From Phytophthora quininea (lineage: Eukaryota; Oomycota; Peronosporomycetes; Peronosporales; Peronosporaceae), in contig JAAVTG010000642.1 in the NCBI GenBank assembly GCA_011947345.1, forward strand, positions 62,001-126,000: a stretch of DNA of 64,000 bases. The letters are read 5' to 3'. This document shows, piece by piece, positions 1-10,258 of the stretch. The notes beneath the pieces are model-generated. The model was not told where the DNA came from. It searched no databases and saw only the letters and a list, made by a program, of their open reading frames with translations. Each line of letters begins with the position of its first letter. Positions within the stretch are counted from its first letter, which is position 1. The translations under genes and the position numbers were made by a program.

Positions 1-195
1 GCCTTCTGCTCTCGCTAAAGAATAAGCATATTTGTCTAATATAATACGCAGCACTTTACCTGTTTTGTCTCCGTTAATGAGGGCTTCCGCAGCGTCGAGC
101 TCCATGTTTTCGGTAGACAGAAATGCGACGAATGATTTGATTGCCGTCGTCCTCGCCTTCTTGCTGTTACCTGGAGCCAGCGAGGCGATAGACAT
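1..195 (-). CDS. tyrosine-recombinase (Crypton-like) N-terminal fragment, cut by window edge
   Basis: The minus strand is open from an ATG at 195 to the edge. It reads a helical segment beginning MSIASLAPGNSKK and continuing with ARTTAIKSFVAFL, which resembles the SAM-like core-binding domain that precedes the catalytic domain of tyrosine recombinases. Oomycete genomes carry many Crypton elements with this kind of N-terminus. The catalytic part lies outside the window, so the assignment rests on the N-terminal helix pattern only. A possible GT donor occurs near position 35 after a GDKTGK-like stretch. It could instead be an unrelated domesticated DNA-binding protein. Confidence 0.4.
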   Translation of the reverse strand, partial: MSIASLAPGNSKKARTTAIKSFVAFLSTENMELDAAEALINGDKTGKVLRIILDKYAYSLARAEG

Positions 196-848
196 CGCCA
201 CTTTCAGTGTCTGCGCCTTCTTCACAAATGCTTTGAATCTAACACTTCCGATCGCTATTATTGGAAACTGCTCAATATTTTCAGAGTATGCATTTATACT
301 GATTTTTGTGTGCAACAGAACATATTTTCAAAATATTCCGACCAAATATGGTTGGAATGGTCGGAAATTATAGCGTGGTTTTTAATTGGTTGAAATAACG
401 CTTTTAGGAAAGATGATTGGACAAAATGAAATGCATGTACAAGTATTGGTCGGAAAGTATAGGATATTATACCATAGCGTAAAACCTCCGACTTCTCCGA
501 CCGCCTCCGACATCTCCGACCTGCACATAAAAGCGTGAAAAGTCGGGGTGTCACGTTGCTGCTTTAGACAAACGTTGGGGACGGGTGAGGGCACTCGCTA
601 CGCTCGCGCAAAAAAAATATGTAAGGCCTTGTGCTTTGCCCTCACGCTTTCGGCTTTGGCGGGGGCCCTCTCCCCTGCCACGCCGTGACGCTGCGGGAAC
701 GGGCTTTGCTTGGTTGGCCCTCTTGGTGCTGATCCCTTCAGCGGCAATGACATCCATCCTTTCGCTCCGACCAATCAGCACCTTCTGACAATATTTAGTA
801 CTAGGCTTACTATGCATATCACGCAAATCTCGATGGATGCAGCTTGTG
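196..848. other. no gene seen; AT-rich, with CTCCGAC repeats
   Basis: No frame here shows a recognisable protein. The stretch is AT-rich to about 480. It then contains several copies of CTCCGAC within about 60 bases (485-530) and a GC-rich patch near 650-720. It looks like transposon-derived spacer between the left-edge recombinase fragment and the first pogo-like element. Confidence 0.4.
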
Positions 849-851
849 ATA

Positions 852-875
852 CCGTATAACCTATGTCTTAGAGCG
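852..875 (+). repeat. left terminal inverted repeat of pogo-like copy A
   Basis: It begins CCGTATAACCTATG and ends TTAGAGCG. It is a perfect inverted match to 4207-4230, preceded by TA at 850-851. Confidence 0.9.
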
Positions 876-1192
876 CACCCAAGGACCACCAAGTTGTGTT
901 GTTGTAGGAAATGCTAAGGAAAGTACAGGTGCAATGCAGTGCCAAACATTTCTCAATCCAGCTGTAAATTAACGTCTCTCCCAACCACTGGCTGCCGCCT
1001 CGATGGCCACCGTCAGTGTCGGACTGACGGCGAAAGTCGATTGAGGGAGAGCTTACGCTCTAGCAGGGTTGTCGCCTTCGTGGTTAATGCCCCGTCCGAT
1101 GCGAAGAGGTACGATGTAGTATCTACTGTTGCGCTGGTGCTGCTTCCCTACTAATAAATGGTTGTTGTGTTGATGAACAGGTCCCCATGCCT

Positions 1193-1260
1193 ACTGCAGT
1201 AGCTCAACGGAAGAGCACCCGACTCCCGGGTAGGTGAAGGTTCGATTCCTTCCTGCAGTG
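1193..1260 (+). tRNA. tRNA-like sequence with damaged anticodon arm, inside pogo copy A
   Basis: A cloverleaf can be drawn. The acceptor stem is ACTGCAG (1193-1199) with CTGCAGT (1253-1259) and discriminator G1260. The D stem is GCTC/GAGC. The T arm is GAAGG-TTCGATT-CCTTC (1236-1252). A-box (TAGCTCAACGG) and B-box (GGTTCGATTCC) promoter sequences are intact. The anticodon arm, CCCGACTCCCGGG, is about 4 nt shorter than the canonical 17 nt, so no normal 7-nt loop forms and the anticodon cannot be read. The shape resembles an organellar or bacterial type tRNA-Met/Gly rather than a typical nuclear one. It is likely a tRNA-derived remnant or mitochondrial-type insertion, and it is unlikely to decode. 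Confidence 0.6.
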
Positions 1261-1428
1261 ACGATGACCGCAAGGGCAGGCTAAAGTGCAGACACCAAGG
1301 GTGGAAGAGGCGTTCAAGTGTCGAGACGTTTAAGGGGCGCAAGTGTCGATACCGAGCCGTTGCAGTGGACAGTCGCCCAGATTTAGAGCGCACACGTATA
1401 CACGGTAACACGAAAGGTTTTGCGGTCT

Positions 1429-2943
1429 TTATTCGTCATCATTGTCTTCCTTTTGCAGCTCTTCGATATCGTTTCTGGGGTCTACCGCTTCAATAGGAAT
1501 GTCCAAGTCTTGCAGCAAGCGTACCAGCAATTGCCAGTCCGGCTCGGCGGTCTCCGACGGTGCCATGCTTGCGGCTTGAGCGTCAGCAATTCGTGCTCCC
1601 TTGAAGCCATTCACGATCGTCGTAGTCGCTAGCCCAGCCCACGCCGATTTGATCCAGCCGACGACGTCCTTGCGCTGAGGAGACGCCATCTTGAAGCGAC
1701 TCGAGGGTTCCAGGTGGCGCACTTGGTGGAGCAGGAAGTCCACCCAACTCTTTCGGAGCTGATCCTTCAGGGGCTTGTTCCAGGCAACATCAGCGGGCTG
1801 GCACGTGTAGGTATATCCTGGTGGAATTCACATGAGGTGGACGTTGATACAGCGCGCAAATATCAAGACGTCCTCTCGCCAGTGCCCTGAGAAATCGTCC
1901 CATAGAAGAAGAATGGGTTCGTGCATGTTGGTACGCCGGCCAAAGTGGTAACTGAGGAAGGCGATCGACAGCTCGCTGTTCCACCAGCCAGCTTGATTGC
2001 TGTATATCTGCACACCTGTCTGCAGCGGGCACACTTCACCCCATATCTTGCGCCCAAACCCGTGGCGCAGCACCTTGTTGTCCCGCGCTGTTTCCTCAAC
2101 TGTAGACGGCTTTGTCTTGAAGACCAAGAAGGGCTCAGTTTTGAAGCCATCGCTTCGTCCGAGCAGCATCACAGTCACACGCTCCTTGCTCTTGCCTGCA
2201 CACTTCACCCAGATCGTTTTGGCGCCCCGGCTGCCAATGGTAGAAGCAGGAATATACTCGTAGTTGACAGCTGAGAAAGGTTAGTTAGAAAGGTTAGATT
2301 ACAGCGTTTAAAGTTGACAGCCATCAGCACTTACCCGTTTGGTCTGCGTTGTACACGGTAGTGATCTTAAACTCCTGCATCTTCGTGCGCACCGCCGCAG
2401 CAAACTCTGCTGCCACAATCTCCGCGTCCTTGGGTGTGGTCTGGCCTGCACGCGTGCGGCGCCGGATTGAGAGCTTGTGGCGCCGCAAGAAGTGCTTGTG
2501 CCAGCACCATGACGCTTTAAACTTTCCTGGAGCCCCACCCAACGTTCTGTAGATCTCGATTGCTTGTAGTTTTAGCATTAGACTCGTCACAGGCACCCCA
2601 TCGCGGCGTAGGTCGTTAATCCAGGCTACAAGGTGCTACTCACTCAGGGTAGACAGTGTGGTGCCCATGCCTTTTCGGCGGGAGCGTGAGTGCTCTCGAG
2701 CTCCGCTGGCACATTTGACCTCAATGACCTCACGCACAGCCTTCCAAGAGTAAACTTGACGTTTTTAGCTTTAATCTTGTCGCTTGTCACTTCTGGAAAA
2801 AAGTTAGCAATAGTTTGGGCCATAGAAGATTGATCTAAAAAGCGTAGAACATGGAGCTTGTAAGCATAAGACACTCCAACCCGTTTAAATTGCTTCGGTT
2901 TGGCTCCTTTGCCTTTGACGCGAGGCCGCCCTACCGGCGCCAT
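1429..2943 (-). pseudogene. pogo-like DDE_1 transposase, copy A, broken
   Basis: The start is at 2943 (MAPVGRPRVKGKGAKPK). It is followed by a CENP-B/Tc5-type helix-turn-helix region (…HFLRRHKLSIRRRTRAGQT) and the catalytic core. The first Asp is in YNADQTG near 2330, the second in LLWDDFSGHW near 1890, and the third in the CQPADVAWNKPLK-like region near 1775. A GT-AG intron (about 2272-2332, donor GTAAGT, acceptor TCAG) follows NADQTG. Lesions are frame changes around 2600-2700 and an in-frame TGA near 1834, just after HLM, where other copies continue. The protein would bind the inverted repeats and catalyse cut-and-paste transposition. This copy appears inactive. Confidence 0.8.
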
Positions 2944-4206
2944 TGCTACCTGGAAAATGTGGAAATGATAGCTGAACTAAACTCGTGGCGATAGCGGCGC
3001 TGAATTTGGCGCCAAAACACAAAATCGGTTGGTTGTGCATGACGCTCGAAGATATATACTACCAAAAGTATGTATTTTACCGGTGTGCTTTATGATATAT
3101 CTGTGATGTAGCGCTTGGGCTATTTACCACCTCCTGGTGTTTTTGAATAACACGTGATACTCCCAAGTGAGTCAGACGGCTCCGCCCGGACGAGGGATTT
3201 ATCCGGGGCCGCGACCTGGGGATCCTCCCACACAAGAGTTCTTCGGGACCCTGTTCGGGACCGGGAACGGAGGGCCCTGGGCCGGTCAGTACCTTCACCT
3301 TGTGTACCCCCTTCGAAAACGGTTGTTTTGATCAGGGACCGGTCACCGAGTTGTTCAATGAACGTCTCGACCTGGTACGGGTGAGCTGCGGGTGGCAGGT
3401 AAACACACAACGGTCCGGGACACTGCCTGGGTCCGGGACCGGGAATACGACACACAATATATAATATACAGTCTGTTCTTTCGGACGGAAGACTCCGGGG
3501 CGATGGCCCTAGAAATATGGAATGTGCAAACCCGGGTCGGCCAGACCGCTGCCGGGACACACAAATATGAAATGCCTAACTCCCTGGGGGAACGAAGGCA
3601 AAGAGAATGGAAATATTACCGGGATAGCCTTAAGCACAGCTCCGGCCCTCTGTGGCCCTGGTCCCAGATGATCGCACTGAAGAGAACACTTGCGCGCTCG
3701 AGGGAAAAAGGTAGACTGAATTGGTCGCCCCAGCCTTCGCCGGGGCGAGTTACATTCCTATGAACTATACTTGATTACACTATGGACCCGGACCGGGGCC
3801 CGGGTCCGCTGCCTCCGACGATGTCTCGACGATGTCTCGACGTGGCCCAGGTGCGTACCTTGATCGACTTGACTTGGGAACACTATGGCTCATCTCACTT
3901 GACCTGGACTTAGTATGGTCCTGATGGGAGGCACTTCGACACATCTCCGGGAGAGAGTGTCACCTCGCGGTGGATTCTTCTGACTTGACTTGGCTTGAGT
4001 ATGGTCCGAGGAGGAGGCCTTTACCGGGACCACGAGTCGGGACGACTTGCGGCTTGGCCCCGATGTGGCCCACACCAGTGGCCCGGGCCCCGACGAGACG
4101 GGGTCTGACCCGGAAACTCCCGGCACTATGCCACATATCGCGCGAGATAGCAATGACAGCCCAAGCACTGATTGGCTAATTGAAGGTGAGACTTATGATA
4201 TGTGGC
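2944..4206. other. non-coding GC-rich interior of pogo copy A
   Basis: No convincing protein is visible. The stretch is full of GGGACCGGG-like palindromic words (near 3240, 3335, 3415-3450, 3785-3805). It also has two imperfect copies of an ACTTGACnTGG…AGTATGGTCC motif at about 3897 and 3982. It may be cargo picked up by the element or a nested non-autonomous insertion. I see no terminal repeats that would define its borders. Confidence 0.4.
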
Positions 4207-4230
4207 CGCTCTAAGACATAGGTTATACGG
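4207..4230 (-). repeat. right terminal inverted repeat of pogo-like copy A
   Basis: Perfect reverse complement of 852-875, followed by TA at 4231-4232. Confidence 0.9.
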
Positions 4231-4310
4231 TATGCTACCACCGGGCCTCATTTGAAGTTTGTATGAAAATTACGATTGGACGGTCGGAGATTTAACGATA
4301 TTCATCCATA

Positions 4311-4336
4311 CCGCATAATCGTAGTCCTAACGGCAC
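4311..4336 (+). repeat. left terminal inverted repeat of pogo-like copy B
   Basis: Begins CCGCATAATCGTAGTCC. It is matched in inverse by 6566-6591 with one mismatch at the second base, and preceded by TA. Confidence 0.88.
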
Positions 4337-4431
4337 GCCCATATCGGGGTAGAAAAAGACGGCTGCTCTTTTTTGTGCAACTTCTAACTTTTAGCCCACC
4401 AATTGCTCCATTTTACAAGACATGTCCAGGC

Positions 4432-4670
4432 GGAGGAGATCGCCGCCGCAGCCACCACAGCAAGACGGGGGAGCAGGATGCGGCCTCTGCCTACAGCAAG
4501 ACGGCGAAGCCGGAGCCGGAGGACGCCATGACCGGACACAGCCAGATGGCGGAGCAGGACGCCGCCGCGGCCCACATCAAGACGGCGGAGTCGGCAGAGC
4601 AGGACGACGGTGGGTGCTGGAGGACGCCATGGCTGGCGTGGGAGTGTTGCTGCACGACGCCATGTTAGCG
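4432..4670 (+). repeat. imperfect short repeats, GACGGCGGAGCAGGA type, inside copy B
   Basis: The words AAGACGG(C/G)GGAGCAGGA(C/T)GC and GGAGGACGCCATG recur several times with variable spacing. One plus-strand frame reads them as Ala/Glu/Asp-rich repeats such as EQDAASAYSKTA and EQDAAAAHIKTA. There is no start codon context or homologous protein that I recognise. It is probably repeat cargo of the transposon. Confidence 0.4.
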
Positions 4671-4872
4671 CGGATAGCCACGACGAGCGTGGCAGCTAAG
4701 TTGCCGTCACCAGCAGTGATGCTGGCAGTGCGAACATGGTACATAACGTAGCGTGTCAAGTTCGATATTTGCGTGCAAGTAATGAATGTGTATTTGTTGG
4801 TGTATCCTACTCAGTACCTATTAGGTCTTCTAGATCCGCCATGCACTTGTCAATGTCATCATCCGAATCGAT

Positions 4873-6431
4873 CTAATCATCAGCAACACACAGATTTTCG
4901 AAGTTAGTCACTGTCGCTTCAAGATCGACTGCAGACACATCATCTTCCGATATTGTTCGTTGATCAGTGGTCAGGCCGACTTTCGCAAAGCCACTAATGA
5001 TAGTCTCAGTCGAAAGATCAGCCCAAGAAGCCACGATCCATTGCGTGAGCTCGGGTCGACGAGGTGGATCTAACTTAAATGGAGTTTCAACGAAATTCGA
5101 GTCCAACTCGGCAATTTTTTCAGCTGCTTCGTTTTGTGTCAGACCTTCGTGTGCTTTTTGAACAGCTTCATCAAAAGAGGCGCGTCTGCGGCGACGTGCA
5201 GGTTCATCAGCAGAATAACAGGAAAGTTGTCGTTGAAGTTCAGCAACCCACTGACCGCGAAGGCGGGTTTTAAAGGGCTGATTCCACGCTATGTCTGCCG
5301 GTTGGCAGACATACGTGTACTTAGGCGGCACCTTAAGGAGTAGAACATTGATACTACTAGCATACTCGCAAACGTCACTGGTCCAATGACCTGAAAAATC
5401 GTCCCAGAGCAGCAAAATCTTTTCCTCCATGTTGTCGCGAACACCAAAGTGGTGTTTGAGGAAAATTATCTAGAGCTTAGAATTCCACCACGCTTTAGCA
5501 TTACCATAAACCTGACAGTCGTAGCTCTGATGCAAATTTTCAATCTCACGCCAGACGAATTCGCCAAATCCATTTCGTAAGCTGTTGTTTTCAGCTTGTT
5601 TTTCCGCATGCGTGGCTGGACCACTTTTAAAAACAATGAATGGTTCGTATTTATTACCCTCAGAGTCGCCAAGCAGCATGACGGTAGCTCGCTCTTTATC
5701 TTTGTTGCCACACCGGATCCAGACAGTCTTGGCGCCACTAGAGTTGATGGTATGCTTTGGCACATATTCAAAAAAGACAGCTAAAAGCATTGTCAGACTT
5801 TAAACACTGTAGATACGCAATAAATTCTTATCGGTTTGATCTGCATTGTACACACGACTACAGCTGTTCTCAATCATTGTATTTAAAACGAATTACCCGA
5901 ATTTTTGAGCTTGCTCGCTCGCATCTTCAGGTGTTGTTTGCCCTTGGCGAGTTCGAGCACGAAGTGAAAATTTGTGGCGGTGTAGAAATAAATTAAACCA
6001 TGTTGGAGAGGCTGGAAATTGCTCTGGAGAAAGACCTTGTTCTAGAGCTACCTCTTGCGCTCTCATCACTAGCATCATGCGCGAAACTGGCGCACCATCC
6101 ATTCGAATAGAATTAATCCACAGCACCAACTCTTGTTCTGACGCCTTGTTTAATACGGTTCCTTCTCCTAGCTCTCGCAGATTGCGGTGGCTGCCACGAC
6201 CAGACGAGCAAGCAGAACGAATTGTTTCTTCAGCCCTCTCCCATGATTTCACTAGCTTACGTTTTTTCGCTGCTTGTCGGGTGGCAATCCACCGTAAAAA
6301 TGCTGTACAGCCTCGTCGAGGCCATGCTTACGGATGTACTCGAGGACATTTTTCTTGTGCAGGTAGGTTGTAGAGATCCTTGTGCCCTTCGGTGCTTTCT
6401 TCCCGTCACCGTTGATGCAGGGCCGCACCAT
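4873..6431 (-). pseudogene. pogo-like DDE_1 transposase, copy B, broken
   Basis: The start is at about 6431 (MVRPCINGDGKKAPKG), followed by a helix-turn-helix segment and the …FSLRARTRQGQTTPEDASEQ region. The catalytic core is visible. AVFFEYVPKHTINSSGAKTVW follows an intron at the same place as in copies A and D, then LLLWDDFSGHW near 5390, and CQPADIAWNQPFK near 5290. The C-terminus is Glu/Asp-rich. Lesions include one missing base in an A run near 6275, a frame break near 5890, and a break between 5430 and 5470. The intron donor appears altered (ATAAG where copy A has GTAAGT). It would act as a cut-and-paste transposase but is not intact as read. Confidence 0.8.
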
Positions 6432-6565
6432 CCTTTCAACGAAATCGGCCTATGACATTACATTTTAGAGCTAGTATAGGCTAAGAATAGCAACTATGAT
6501 TGTGAAACTTACGGGGCTTTATATCACTCCTGATTGGTCAAATAGGCTGTGCCGTTAGGACTAAA

Positions 6566-6591
6566 GTGCCGTTAGGACTACGATTATGCAG
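6566..6591 (-). repeat. right terminal inverted repeat of pogo-like copy B
   Basis: Inverse of 4311-4336 with one mismatch, followed by TA at 6592-6593. A second partial copy of its inner half lies at 6549-6565. Confidence 0.88.
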
Positions 6592-6902
6592 TATACGATA
6601 GTTAGATTTAAGGGTAATTCGCGTGCGTAGATTCCGATTTTGAGGTCAGATTTGGCCAACTCTGCGTCGTTTTTGAGCTACAGCCGCTCCAAAAACTTTC
6701 TCGGCCAGCCAAAAGTTTGGGGAAAGGGCTCCATTAGGGCTAACCGATCACCAGTCAAAACCTGAGACTTTCATTGGCCCAGAAGGAGACCAGATGCCAA
6801 AACATCTTGTATTTAGGGTAAAATTAGGGTTTTGAGGTGTCAACTCGACCGAACAGCAAAATGACGATTGCATCACGCCAAATCTGAGGAGCTGCTCTTG
6901 TA
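6592..6902. other. spacer between two transposons, no gene seen
   Basis: About 310 bases of moderately AT-rich sequence with no recognisable frame. It may include the end of the IS630-type element encoded at 6903-8420, but I could not define inverted repeats here. Confidence 0.4.
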
Positions 6903-8420
6903 TTAAATCTTATAGGTCCTCGTCTTGACTGTCGCTGGCGATCTCCCTTCTCCAGCATCCGCACACTCGATGGCTTCATCCTCTAGCGCGCGGAGGTACT
7001 TGTCCTCTTCCCTTTGCACTTCTCTGTATGCACCTTTCCACTGCTTCGGTTCAATTCTGCTCTTGCTTATAGCCACCTTCTCTTCGAGCTGGCCGATGTT
7101 CTGGGCTGGATTCCTCCCTATCCACCCCTTCATGTTTCCCCAGATCAATTCGATGGGTTGGAGTTCGGGGTGGTAGGGAGACGTATAGAAAACGGCATGT
7201 CCGTACATGGTCGCAATAGCAACAGCCGCGTAAAATGGTGGCGGCTTGTGGGCTCTCACGAGCTCAAGAAGCTGAGCATTGAAAAGATTTTCATCGTGTT
7301 GTATTCCTAAAACCAAATTGATTAGCGATAAATAAATAAATAAAGACTCACTTACCATTTAAAAGAAGCCATTGCACGATTTCAGCTTTTCTTGAGCGTG
7401 TCGTCGGGGCTGGGGAGATATTGCGCTTGTGATAAGCGGCGCCATCCATGTAGATATTACGTGGACCGTAAGAAATACAAAGATCTTCGCATAAACCTGA
7501 AAACCACCTTTCAAATTGAGGGGCGTCGAAGTTCCCGTGATAATCACCTTCACTGCCTTTTCTGTTTGCAACCCAGTTTTCAAAGGATTTTTCAACAAAA
7601 TTCCCTCGAAGTGCATCTCCCTGTTTGTATATAATTCCAGCAGCAATCATACAAATTCTGCGTCCAAAAACTAGTTAGCCATTTCAGTTTAGCTCTCAAA
7701 ATATTGATATAATACCGTACCGCGTGCCTTTCCCGCTAGCCGCATAGCGTTTTCTGTCTGCTCCCAACCATGTTTTTCCAACAACATGGTTCACATTGAT
7801 ATAAGACTCGTCCAGATAGACTTCAGGCCGAATTGGATTGTTGTTGCGGTCTCGGTTTGAGACTTTGCGCTGTAAATAGGTAGCGCGATAGGCTACGTTT
7901 GCACCGAGTCGGCCAGATAATGTCGACTTTCTCCTTTCATGTACCTGTACCCAAGTCGCCGCAGAAGGCGGTTCATAGCGCGTCTTGATATTTGAATGGA
8001 TGCGCGCCGTTCGACTTCATCACATATCAATTTGGCTGAAATGGGCTGTCTTTCTTTATTGCACTTGTTGATGTAGGCATCGATATACGGCGAAACATCC
8101 TCATCCTCGTAGCCGCGAGGACGTCCACGACGCTCTTCAGCCTGGACCTGGAAAATAGACCGTATTAATTACTGGAGGTACCTAATAGTTAGGATTGGCA
8201 AGCTCCAGAGCACCAACCTCGACACTTTCGGCATTCTGACTCGCCTCGTAGGCCCCCACACGCGCAAAATGGTGGTTGTTGGAGTCCCAATGCATTCGTG
8301 GACAAGTTCCCGTGTCCGCCCTGCCCCTCGAGGCTCTCCTTCTCGACTTTTGAGGAAAAACTTGTAGGCACTCACAATCATCGCATCCTCGGCTTAGCTG
8401 GTCTTCTTCCCCCTCGCCAT
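6903..8420 (-). pseudogene. IS630/Tc1-type (DDE_3) transposase with introns, one in-frame stop
   Basis: It begins MARGKKTS at 8420 and meets TAA after eight codons, then continues in frame as a helix-turn-helix segment. After an intron (about 8150-8218) comes RRGRPRGYEDEDVSPYIDAY. The catalytic triad regions are VYLDESYINVNHV (about 7805-7830), IYMDGAAYHKRN (about 7415-7455) and the SPYHPELQPIELIWGNMK region (about 7130-7190), the classic DDE_3 order. Further GT-AG introns occur about 7660-7725 and 7310-7353 (donor GTAAGTGAG, acceptor TTTTAG). Apart from the early stop, which an alternative start could bypass, the frame is nearly whole. This makes it the best-preserved transposase in the window. 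Confidence 0.75.
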
Positions 8421-8631
8421 GTTGTCACTCAGAACGGAACGAGGAGGCCTGGTGGTGTAGATAGAGGAGTGTTTCAGGATCATTTTGCGGGGCTAAACAT
8501 CCTCTAACGGCCAATATTAGCCGAGTAACGGACGCCGGCGTGGGGCAACATCCTCTGCGGTACCAACTTTTATGGCCAGTACAATAGCAATCGACGACGA
8601 AGCATTTAAGCGTGTCCGCAAGTTGCACATA

Positions 8632-8656
8632 CCGTATAGAAATTGTCTTATCCTGC
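8632..8656 (+). repeat. left terminal inverted repeat of pogo-like copy C
   Basis: Begins CCGTATAGAAATTGTC, preceded by TA. It is inverse to 10545-10569 with two mismatches. Confidence 0.88.
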
Positions 8657-8803
8657 AAACTGTCGTATCCGACAGTAGATTTAAGCCAATCACATTGACC
8701 AAATGTTTCCTTGTATTGAAAATGTCATATCCGACACAAAATTGGTGGTTAGCACGGCGAGGCACTTTTGCTGGACAGAATTCATCGCACAACTCAATTC
8801 GCC

Positions 8804-10258
8804 ATGGGGAAAGGAAGATGCAAGCACACTGAGCACGGAGGGCGAAAGCCACGAGCGTACAAGCGTTCGGTGCCGACGCACCAATTCCGGCTAGACGTGG
8901 TCCTGCACTTCGAGATGCACACCATGGAGGCCACGCTCAGCAAGTTCTTCAAGGGCCTTACAGGCACACAGCTCCAAACGAAGCGGACAAGCGTGTACTT
9001 CTGGCGCCAACAAAAGGAGAGACTCACGGCTTTGTGCAGCACACTGGCGACGGCAAACCAGCGTCGGGTTCGTCTGCCTGGGATGACTACCACGCTGCCC
9101 CATGATGCCGAGGTACACATCGTGCAGTGGATCAACGCGTATCGCTCCCAGGGTCTTCCTGTGTCAAGCTTGATGCTTCAGCGCAAAGCTCTCGCTGTTG
9201 CTAGAGACGCGGGTGTTTCTCGGAAGTTGTTTGCTGCGTCTCACGGCTGGGCAAAAGGCTTCCTACGGAGGCATCGTCTCGCCCTACGAGCAAGGACGCG
9301 CCAAGGGCAGGTGCATCCTGAAGACGCAAGCGCGGCGCTGGAGCAGTTCAACCGGGACGTGAAGCAGAAGATGGCGGAGCTAGGTGTTGATTGTGCGTAT
9401 AACGCAGATCAGACACCTGTGTTTTTCAGTATCTGCCAAAGAACACCATCAGCAAGAAGGGTGCCAAGACGGTATGGGTACGGTCGACGAGCAAGGACAA
9501 GGAGCGGCTCACGTGCATGCTGCTGGGAGACTCGCTGGGCCGCAAGTACCCGCCTTACTCTTGATTGTGAAGACACGGCCGTCAACGGTGCCCAAGACGC
9601 ACGTGGAGAACCTGAAAAAGCGGCATGGGTTTGAAAAGGTGCTGTGGCGGAAGATGCAGCCTATTCAAGAGCGGCACAACGTCGTGCTGTTCAGCAACGG
9701 AAGCGGGTGGTGGAATGAAGGGTTAACCATTGACTTTCTGCGTTTCCATTTTGCAGAGCGGGCCGACATGACGACTCAAGTGCTGCTCCTGCTTGACGAC
9801 TTCCTGCGCATTGGACTGCCGCTGTCTGTGCCTGTGCGAAGGAGCTTAACGTGGAGCTGATGCGAGTTCCGGCTGGGTGCACAGGTGTCTGTTAGCCCGC
9901 AGATGTGGCATGGAATCGACCGCTCAAGCTGAGACTGAGGGAGCGTTGGGTCGACTTCTTGGAGCCGCAGATGCAGGACCATGAGAAGGCCATGGCAGCA
10001 GCAGCGTCGTTCAAGATGGAAGCACCCGATCGAGCCGACGTTGTGGAGTGGATTGCAGACTCCTGGGATGAGCTGTCGACCAACACGATCGCAAATGGGT
10101 TCAAGGGAGTGTTGCGAGAGACTGAGGACGACAAGGACACGCTGCTGCAGATCGAGGGCGTAGTTGGGCGCTTAGAAAAGCTAGGACTGCTCGATAAACA
10201 CGTAGGAGAGGTAGCTGAAGAGCAAGATGTCGTCAGTAGGGTGATTGAATTGAATTGA
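8804..10258 (+). pseudogene. pogo-like DDE_1 transposase, copy C, intronless at the conserved site, broken
   Basis: The start at 8804 (MGKGRCKHTEHGGRKPRAYK) opens 200 residues without interruption. A helix-turn-helix region leads to LRRHRLALRARTRQGQVHPE and YNADQT (first catalytic Asp, about 9405). Immediately after comes PVFF-QYLPKNTISKKGAK, with no intron where copies A, B and D have one, but one base is missing in the T run at about 9420-9427. Further breaks occur near 9558 and 9808. A TAG (9895-9897) lies just before PADVAWNRPLK, where the third Asp sits. The C-terminal part (9905-10258) is open to a TGA. It is a cut-and-paste transposase, not functional as read. Confidence 0.8.

Larger units (their letters stand above)
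852..4230 (-). mobile_element. pogo-like DNA transposon, copy A
   Basis: The element is bounded by perfect inverted repeats of 24 bp (852-875 and 4207-4230), each flanked outside by TA (850-851 and 4231-4232), the target duplication typical of Tc1/mariner/pogo transposons. It encodes a DDE_1-type transposase on the minus strand. The element is unusually long (3.4 kb) because about 1.26 kb of GC-rich non-coding DNA lies between the transposase start and the right end, and about 0.55 kb carrying a tRNA-like sequence lies between the left end and the transposase stop. The transposase is broken, so this copy is probably not autonomous. Confidence 0.85.
4311..6591 (-). mobile_element. pogo-like DNA transposon, copy B
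   Basis: The ends are 4311-4336 and 6566-6591, 26-bp inverted repeats with one mismatch, flanked by TA at 4309-4310 and 6592-6593. The transposase lies on the minus strand. Part of the right repeat is duplicated just inside the end (6549-6565 repeats the GTGCCGTTAGGACTA word). The terminal sequence differs from copy A beyond the first few bases, so it belongs to a different subfamily of the same superfamily. It sits only 80 bp from the end of copy A. Confidence 0.85.

Noticed and set aside
868..1393. 11-bp direct repeat TTAGAGCGCAC (868-878, 1383-1393) as target duplication of an inserted SINE
   Set aside because: The sequence following the first copy (CCCAAGGACC…) resembles the same region in copy D, so the first copy has its native context. 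The tRNA-like unit is also not at the edge of the segment. Kept only as a remark, not as a defined insertion.
3120..3560. Minus-strand Arg/Pro/Ser-rich frame in pogo copy A
   Set aside because: Produced by GGGACC palindromic repeats; no homology, no start context, and readable in several frames at once.
4350..4700. CRISPR-like array from short repeats in copy B
   Set aside because: Repeats are degenerate and irregularly spaced with no spacer structure, and the genome is eukaryotic.
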